DNA of 10,864 nucleotides from Bacillota bacterium (GTDB taxonomy: Bacteria; Bacillota; Clostridia; Acetivibrionales; DSM-1351), in contig JAEZIV010000353.1 in NCBI GenBank assembly GCA_023436515.1, positions 1 to 10,864 on the forward strand, in the 5' to 3' direction. Shown here piece by piece: positions 6,243 through 10,864 of the stretch (position 1 is its first letter; each line of letters starts with the position of its first letter). The notes below the pieces were generated by a model. The model did no database searches and was not told where the DNA came from. It saw only the letters and a list, made by a program, of their open reading frames with translations. The translations under genes and the position numbers were made by a program.

Positions 6243-6452
6243 CTATATAACAATTCTGCTTGCCATGGATTTATCAAGGGCAATTCTAGAATTCATTACG
6301 TTGATTATCATGTTACCACCCAATTCTGAAACCACAGTCACACTCCCACCCACAACAAAACCTAGGCTTTCAAGGAACCTTTTGGTATCATCCTTACCTG
6401 TAATCTTTTTAATAAACTTCTCTTCACCTGCTTTTGCAAATGTCAGCGGCAT
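6243..6452 (-). CDS. feoA: FeoA family protein (first copy)
   Basis: A 69-aa FeoA/SH3-like protein. It has the family layout (short N-terminal strand, TKRFLESLGFVVGGSVTVVS at 23-42, then a strand pair NMIINVMNSRIALDKSMASRIVI). It lacks the usual GDP-type turn of the second copy (GGN here), so the two paralogues have diverged. The ATG at 6450-6452 has GGAG 5 nt upstream, and that site lies inside the upstream 28-codon ORF, whose stop falls 10 nt inside this gene. Translation of the two is thus likely coupled. It is the first recognised gene of the iron-repressed feo transcript. Confidence 0.92.
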   Translation of the reverse strand: MPLTFAKAGEEKFIKKITGKDDTKRFLESLGFVVGGSVTVVSELGGNMIINVMNSRIALDKSMASRIVI

Positions 6453-6529
6453 ATTATCTCCAATCTACGCCCATTGCGCGTAATCAAATAGTAACGTGAA
6501 AAGCGATGTCCCAACAGAATGTTTTTCAC
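6443..6529 (-). CDS. Small ORF (28 aa) at the head of the feo operon; leader peptide or microprotein
   Basis: A GTG at 6527-6529 follows a strong ribosome site (AAAGGAG, 8 nt). It opens 28 codons that end at TGA 6443-6445, overlapping the first feoA by 10 nt in another frame. The peptide (starts MKNILLGHRFSRYYLITRNG, ends with an RR-LEII-CR tail) is basic, with six Arg, and is not a signal peptide. I do not recognise it. The start codon is inside one arm of a perfect 8-bp hairpin (6523-6530 with 6495-6502). Overlap and site strength suggest it is translated and couples translation into feoA. It may be a regulatory leader peptide or a Feo accessory microprotein. Conservation is the deciding test. 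Confidence 0.55.
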   Translation of the reverse strand: MKNILLGHRFSRYYLITRNGRRLEIICR

Positions 6530-6530
6530 G
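6495..6530 (-). other. Hairpin covering the start codon of the feo leader ORF
   Basis: CGTGAAAA (6495-6502) and TTTTCACG (6523-6530) are perfect 8-bp inverted arms with a 20-nt loop. On the mRNA the first arm contains the GTG start of the 28-aa ORF, so the fold would hide that start while leaving the AAAGGAG site exposed. Confidence 0.6.
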
Positions 6531-6561
6531 CTGATAGCTCCTTTATATATCCAGTTCTTAA

Positions 6562-6607
6562 GCTAACCGTGGTCCCTGCATCTATAAGGTACAAGGCATA
6601 GGTTAGC
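6562..6607 (-). other. Pair of opposed GGTTAGC half-sites that can close an RNA stem in the feo leader
   Basis: GCTAACC (6562-6568) and GGTTAGC (6601-6607) form a perfect 7-bp stem in the transcript, enclosing a smaller CCTTG/CAGGG hairpin (6592-6596 with 6574-6578). The same heptamers are also half-sites of the iron box used at the promoter. They could be DNA half-sites 39 bp apart, an RNA fold, or both. This does not match a riboswitch class that I recognise. Confidence 0.45.
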
Positions 6608-6633
6608 ATACGACAACTCAACAACATAAAAAT

Positions 6634-6651
6634 GGTTAGCTTTAGCTAACC
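6634..6651 (-). promoter_or_regulatory. Iron-box operator at the feo promoter
   Basis: GGTTAGCTTTAGCTAACC is an inverted repeat with perfect 8-bp arms around two bases. Its core agrees with the GGTTAG...CTAACC core of DtxR/IdeR-family operators. It covers the predicted transcription start (about 6652) of the feo operon, a normal place for iron-dependent repression by the divergent DtxR-family regulator. A weaker copy, AGTTTACTATAGCTAACT (6659-6676), overlaps the -10 and spacer 25 bp away. Confidence 0.8.
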
Positions 6652-6658
6652 TATTACA

Positions 6659-6687
6659 AGTTTACTATAGCTAACTCAATAAGTCAA
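6659..6687 (-). promoter_or_regulatory. Promoter of the feo operon
   Basis: On the minus strand TTGACT (6682-6687) and TAAACT (6659-6664) are 17 bp apart. The implied start near 6652 gives a leader of about 200 nt before the first feoA. Spacer and -10 overlap a degenerate iron box, and the start overlaps the main box. Confidence 0.7.
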
Positions 6688-6752
6688 CATATTATTTACC
6701 ATTATAAGAAAATTAATGTTAAAACCCTTATAGTTTTTCACATTTAATGGAA

Positions 6753-6795
6753 GGTTAGTTCAAGTGTTGCTTAAACTACCCGCATATACTATAAT
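6753..6795 (+). promoter_or_regulatory. Promoter of the DtxR-family regulator with an upstream half-box
   Basis: TTGCTT (6767-6772) and a perfect TATAAT (6790-6795) are spaced 17 bp, about 30 nt upstream of the ATG. A single GGTTAGT half-site (6753-6759) lies just upstream of the -35, so weak autoregulation is possible but not shown. The -35 boxes of the divergent feo and regulator promoters are about 80 bp apart. Confidence 0.75.
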
Positions 6796-6826
6796 TAATT
6801 GATAGAATATTCCATAGGAGGCTACA

Positions 6827-7192
6827 ATGATTCATGCATCCGGAGAAGATTATTTGGAAACCATTTTACTTCTAAACAAAAAAAATGGTTCTGTTCGTTC
6901 CATAGATATTGCCAGAGAGCTGGGCTACACAAAAGCAAGCATCAGCAGAGCTATGAGTATACTGAAAAGGTCAGACTATATTATTATGGACTCTGACGGA
7001 CAGATACGATTAACAGACAAAGGCATTATTAAAGCAAATGAGGTTTATGAACGTCATCAGCTAATAACTGATTATCTTGTAAATGCCCTTGGGGTTTCAA
7101 GAGAAGTTGCTGCGGAGGATGCCTGCCGGATAGAGCATGTAATAAGCGAGGAAAGCTTTGAAAAGATAAAGGAATATGTAAAAAAATTATAG
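6827..7192 (+). CDS. DtxR/MntR-family metal-dependent transcriptional regulator
   Basis: A 121-aa short DtxR-family repressor: a winged helix-turn-helix (about 5-65, with RSIDIARELGYTKASISRAM at 24-43) and a dimerisation/metal-binding domain (about 70-121). It lacks the C-terminal SH3-like domain of DtxR/IdeR. Probable metal ligands are D8 and E11 (as in MntR), H77, C100, E103 and H104. The ACRIEHVIS stretch matches DtxR, where the cysteine is a primary-site ligand, while MntR has Glu there. The set is a mix of the manganese and iron types. Position, divergent from feo and next to iron boxes, argues for Fe2+-dependent repression of feo. The ATG has AGGAG 6 nt upstream. A shared terminator follows. 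Confidence 0.9.
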   Translation: MIHASGEDYLETILLLNKKNGSVRSIDIARELGYTKASISRAMSILKRSDYIIMDSDGQIRLTDKGIIKANEVYERHQLITDYLVNALGVSREVAAEDACRIEHVISEESFEKIKEYVKKL

Positions 7193-7281
7193 TTGATTTT
7201 TATTATATGTAGTTGATTTCTATGCCTTCGTACATAAAGCTCAACCCATATACATACATTTAGTAATCCAAGAAATTATTT

Positions 7282-7336
7282 AAAGGGGTAAGCTGTCCCT
7301 CGGTAACACATTACCTGGTCTGCTTACCCCTTTTTC
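7282..7336. terminator. Bidirectional terminator between the regulator and GH43 genes
   Basis: A perfect 12-bp stem, AAAGGGGTAAGC (7282-7293) with GCTTACCCCTTT (7322-7333), is capped by an inner GGTAA-caca-TTACC hairpin (7302-7315). Five T follow on the plus strand. It lies 89 nt past the regulator stop and 11 nt past the minus-strand GH43 stop, and can end both. Confidence 0.9.
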
Positions 7337-7347
7337 ATATTGATAGC

Positions 7348-8766
7348 TTATTCAAGCGTGAAGGAACCGAATTGCACACTTCCCTGTCCAACATATGTGA
7401 AATACAATGACTGTATTCCATCAGGAATTGCTATGTCAGCAGAATATTCTGTCCATACATTTGTAAAGGCGCCCACAGTAATCCTTCCAAGAACAGGACC
7501 GTCCCATGCGGTTCTTACTTCGAAGTCACCTCTTGCATATCCGCGTGTCTTGATTTTTACCCTTTTAATGCCCTTGCAGTCAAAATACTTAAAGCCTGCT
7601 GTAGCTGAAGCCTTCATATTGGCTATATATCCGATTTCCTCATCCCCATCTCTTCCATCCTGAGTTAGCTTTGGGAACTGGTTATTCATCCATGAGGCTG
7701 TCCAGTCGGTATATAAGGACTCTTCCTTACAGAAAAGATTACAAGCTATATATGTCGCATATTCACCGCGTCCTTCGAGAGGTCCGCCATTAGTGCCGCA
7801 GGAGGTCATTTCAACCTGAGGAATTGTTCCGTCCTCAAGGATTTCAATAGGCTCGCAGCAGGCCTGTCTACTGAAGTTGGTACCATTGGTGTGTCTATGA
7901 TAGAAAATGTACCACTGCCCTTTAATATCCACAATACTTCCATGGTTATTAGCGCCATAGAACATTGGCTTATTGGCAGGCTTATATGTATCAATGTGAA
8001 GGTCGCTGTTGCTCACTATAACACCCTTATACTCAAAGCCCTTTGTAGGATTTTTGCTTGTAGCATAGCAGAGCGCGTGATATACAACTGAGGAATAAAC
8101 AAAATAATAGGTGTCCCCATGCTTCCTGATGGACGGTGCTTCAAAAAACTCATGTCCCTCATAACCGCTGCCCTTGCTGTAGGGTTCACTTGGAGCAACA
8201 ATTACAGGGTCCTCAATTATGGTGAGCATATCCGGTCCCAATACTGTTACCATTGCTCCACTTCTTGATTTATCACCTACAGGACAAAAACCTGTATAGA
8301 GATAAGTCGTATCTCCCTCGGTTAGCACTCCCGGGTCAAACTGTGGCTCATCACCGGCTCTTTCGCCAAGTCGAGTACCATCTGAATAATGCACATAGCC
8401 ATAAAATTCGTATTTTCCGGCAGGAGTGTCACAAACAGCTACAGATACTATTGATACCTTGTCAAGTACATAATATAAATAATACCTGCCATCAGGGCCA
8501 ACAGTAACATCCGGTGCATATAGGCACATGCTTGCTTCTGGATTTAGTGGGTCATCGGTCTTTTTATATATTACTCCCTCATATCTCCAGTCAGCAAGAT
8601 TATCAACCGGTGCAGACCAGCAAACATAATCATTCATACAGTAAACATATCCGTTAAAGCGGTCATGCGAACCATAAATATAAACCCTATCATTAAATAC
8701 ATATGGCTCAGCATCTGGAATATACTCCCAGGAAGGAAGGTACGGATTAAATCCTTGTTTCTTCAA
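7348..8766 (-). CDS. Glycoside hydrolase family 43 protein with C-terminal CBM6-like domain
   Basis: A 472-aa enzyme of the five-bladed beta-propeller GH43 family (arabinofuranosidase/beta-xylosidase type). The catalytic triad is recognisable: D18 as base (EYIPDAEPYVF), D86 as pKa modulator (YAPDVTVGPDG) and E209 as acid (EFFEAPSIRK). The conserved NNHGSIVD (273-280) also fits. Residues from about 385 to the end look like a CBM6-type beta-sandwich. No signal peptide is seen, so it is probably cytoplasmic and works on imported oligosaccharides; the exact substrate cannot be read. The start is TTG with AAGGAGTG upstream. No in-frame ATG is near. It follows the AraC regulator on the same strand after 156 nt, with its own promoter candidate. 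A shared terminator lies downstream. Confidence 0.92.
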   Translation of the reverse strand: MKKQGFNPYLPSWEYIPDAEPYVFNDRVYIYGSHDRFNGYVYCMNDYVCWSAPVDNLADWRYEGVIYKKTDDPLNPEASMCLYAPDVTVGPDGRYYLYYVLDKVSIVSVAVCDTPAGKYEFYGYVHYSDGTRLGERAGDEPQFDPGVLTEGDTTYLYTGFCPVGDKSRSGAMVTVLGPDMLTIIEDPVIVAPSEPYSKGSGYEGHEFFEAPSIRKHGDTYYFVYSSVVYHALCYATSKNPTKGFEYKGVIVSNSDLHIDTYKPANKPMFYGANNHGSIVDIKGQWYIFYHRHTNGTNFSRQACCEPIEILEDGTIPQVEMTSCGTNGGPLEGRGEYATYIACNLFCKEESLYTDWTASWMNNQFPKLTQDGRDGDEEIGYIANMKASATAGFKYFDCKGIKRVKIKTRGYARGDFEVRTAWDGPVLGRITVGAFTNVWTEYSADIAIPDGIQSLYFTYVGQGSVQFGSFTLE

Positions 8767-8816
8767 AATACTTCACTCCTTTATTTTAATTTTCAATTTT
8801 AAACTCACTTAACCGT

Positions 8817-8846
8817 AGAATAACATTGGAAACATAAATATGTCAA
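8817..8846 (-). promoter_or_regulatory. Promoter candidate of the GH43 gene
   Basis: On the minus strand a perfect TTGACA (8841-8846) is followed after 18 bp by TATTCT (8817-8822), about 50 nt before the TTG start. This gives the GH43 gene its own transcript besides any read-through from the regulator. Confidence 0.55.
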
Positions 8847-8868
8847 TTTGCAAAAAAGCTTAATATAT

Positions 8869-8888
8869 AAATAATTAATGAATTATTT
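8869..8888. repeat. AT-only inverted repeat between araC-type gene and GH43
   Basis: AAATAATT (8869-8876) and AATTATTT (8881-8888) are perfect 8-bp arms around AATG. It sits about 35 nt past the regulator stop and just upstream of the GH43 -35. It may be an operator, or a weak terminator of the regulator transcript (a run of six T lies further along on the minus strand). Confidence 0.4.
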
Positions 8889-8922
8889 GATGCTTTAATA
8901 ATTTGCTGCCAACATATTGATT

Positions 8923-9744
8923 TTATAGCATCTGCTTGTAGCGTCCCGGGGTGATGCCTACAGAATTTGTAAACTGCTTGGTAAAGGAGTAAGCGTCACC
9001 GTAGCCTGTAAGCTGGGCTGTCTCCTTAATAGAAGCACCTGATAATAGCATTAGCTTTGCCTGCTTCATTTTTTGCTCAAGCCTGTATTGTAACGGTGAT
9101 ACCCCAATATTCCTTCGGAAATGCTTTCGAAAGTTTTCATAACTCATATGTAGTGTGGCTGCAACCTCTTCAAGGGAAATAGACTTGTGAATGTCACTCG
9201 ATAGAATCCGACAGGCCTCCTCTATTGCATCCCTTGTAGATGGAGTTCGAGCACCTTTTGAAGGACGATTAACAATAGCTAGCACCATTTCTTGAGCCTT
9301 CAGAGCTAAAAAAGGCAGCTCATTATCCCCCGCTGTTTTTAGTTGATGCATAAATCGGGTGAATTGGTGTACAGTATTATCGTCAATATGTGTATGAGTT
9401 ACCGGAGAGGTTGGTAAAAGGTTAAGTCCACTAAGATAATTGAAGGTGCCCCGGCCAAAGCTTATAAAGAATTCAGCCCAATTGCCATCGGTTGTAATCT
9501 CCGTAGAGTGACATACTCCGGGAATGCGCTGTACAAAATCCCCCGCCTTTATAGGAATTACTTCCTTATCAGAGGTGTAATACCGTCCGCTGCCTGATAA
9601 TAGCAGGAAGCCGCTGTAATAATCAATGGTAAAATTGTACTGGGACTGTTCCGCTGCTGTTTTCGGCATAAAACCGCAGGCCAGAATGCCGTTTGTCAGG
9701 TCTGTTCCAATACATCGATATACAACATCCTTTTTAACTTCCAT
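8923..9744 (-). CDS. AraC-family transcriptional regulator
   Basis: A 273-aa regulator. Residues about 15-105 form an AraC-type cupin sugar-sensing domain (with GSGRYYTSD, GDFVQRIPGVCHS and WAEFFISF, where such proteins bind the ligand). Residues about 170-273 form the double helix-turn-helix domain: the first HTH around 189-212 (ISLEEVAATLHMSYENFRKHF), the second around 237-262, ending with the GITPGRYK signature. Single-module proteins of this kind usually activate neighbouring sugar-use genes. It is divergent from the GH2 gene and upstream of GH43 on its own strand, so both are likely targets. The ATG at 9742-9744 has AAAGGA at 7 nt. The inducer is unknown. Confidence 0.94.
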   Translation of the reverse strand: MEVKKDVVYRCIGTDLTNGILACGFMPKTAAEQSQYNFTIDYYSGFLLLSGSGRYYTSDKEVIPIKAGDFVQRIPGVCHSTEITTDGNWAEFFISFGRGTFNYLSGLNLLPTSPVTHTHIDDNTVHQFTRFMHQLKTAGDNELPFLALKAQEMVLAIVNRPSKGARTPSTRDAIEEACRILSSDIHKSISLEEVAATLHMSYENFRKHFRRNIGVSPLQYRLEQKMKQAKLMLLSGASIKETAQLTGYGDAYSFTKQFTNSVGITPGRYKQML

Positions 9745-9812
9745 TTCTCAATCCTTTCTACCGTGAACATATTGCTTAATCATCCCAAAACGGATAAATT
9801 ATAGACCAATAA

Positions 9813-9871
9813 AAATATTTCGTTTGACTATAAATTATCATATAATTTCAATATGAGCAAATGAAATATTT
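9813..9871. promoter_or_regulatory. Inverted-repeat operator candidate and GH2 promoter
   Basis: AAATATTTCGTTTG (9813-9826) is repeated in inverted form as CAAATGAAATATTT (9858-9871), 13 of 14 positions matching, with centres 45 bp apart. Between them lies a perfect TATAAT (9841-9846), and TTTCGT in the left arm stands 17 bp upstream as a poor -35. The arms thus overlap the -35 and the start region of a likely GH2 promoter. This suits a dimeric or looping regulator such as the adjacent AraC protein, but which protein binds is inference. Confidence 0.5.
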
Positions 9872-9896
9872 ATCGAAACACTACCAAATATGATAA

Positions 9897-10864
<968 letters not shown>

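Noticed and set aside
6453..6652. Known metal riboswitch (yybP-ykoY or NiCo type) upstream of feoA
   Set aside because: None of the conserved loop sequences, such as GGGAGTA with CGTCA, is present; I report it only as an unclassified structured leader.

Overview
The window looks like a chromosomal piece of a low-GC, anaerobic, spore-forming Firmicute, most like the cellulolytic clostridia (Ruminiclostridium-type). This rests on AGGAGG-type ribosome sites, TTG and GTG starts, a YmaF-family protein, Feo-based ferrous iron uptake with a FeoB-associated Cys-rich protein, a LysM-CAP protein, and cytoplasmic-type GH43 and GH2 enzymes. The genus is an inference from gene content only.

Layout. Positions 1-615 hold two minus-strand genes. 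One is the 5' end of a strongly basic protein built on a Lys-Ala-Asn-Ser tetrapeptide repeat, cut by the left edge. The other is a His-rich YmaF-family protein with its own terminator. Positions 616-1005 are non-coding and end in an 89-bp inverted repeat that can fold as a three-way junction just beyond terC. Positions 1006-2653 hold a minus-strand pair: a DedA-family membrane protein, then a TerC-family (manganese exporter type) protein. A yybP-ykoY manganese riboswitch with an intrinsic terminator lies between them. Positions 2798-3480 hold a plus-strand secreted LysM-CAP protein.

Positions 3554-6529 hold the minus-strand ferrous iron operon: a 28-codon small ORF, feoA, feoA, feoB, and a 49-aa FeoB-associated Cys-rich membrane protein. 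The promoter carries an inverted repeat of the DtxR/IdeR iron-box type at the start site, and a second such box sits in the feoA-feoB gap. A DtxR/MntR-family regulator is divergent at 6827-7192. It combines an MntR-like Asp8 with a DtxR-like Cys100 and is the obvious candidate to bind these boxes.

Positions 7348-10864 hold a glycoside locus: a GH43 enzyme with a C-terminal carbohydrate-binding-like domain, an AraC-family regulator, and a divergent GH2 beta-galactosidase-type gene cut by the right edge. A 14-bp inverted repeat brackets a candidate promoter between the last two.

The most interesting points are the roughly 200-nt feo leader, with an unrecognised small ORF that overlaps feoA and has its start codon in a hairpin; the extra iron box and AU-rich hairpin inside the feo operon; the mixed metal-site regulator; the riboswitch placed to gate dedA-to-terC read-through; and the KANS-repeat gene. 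No CRISPR array, tRNA, rRNA, transposase or prophage gene was seen.
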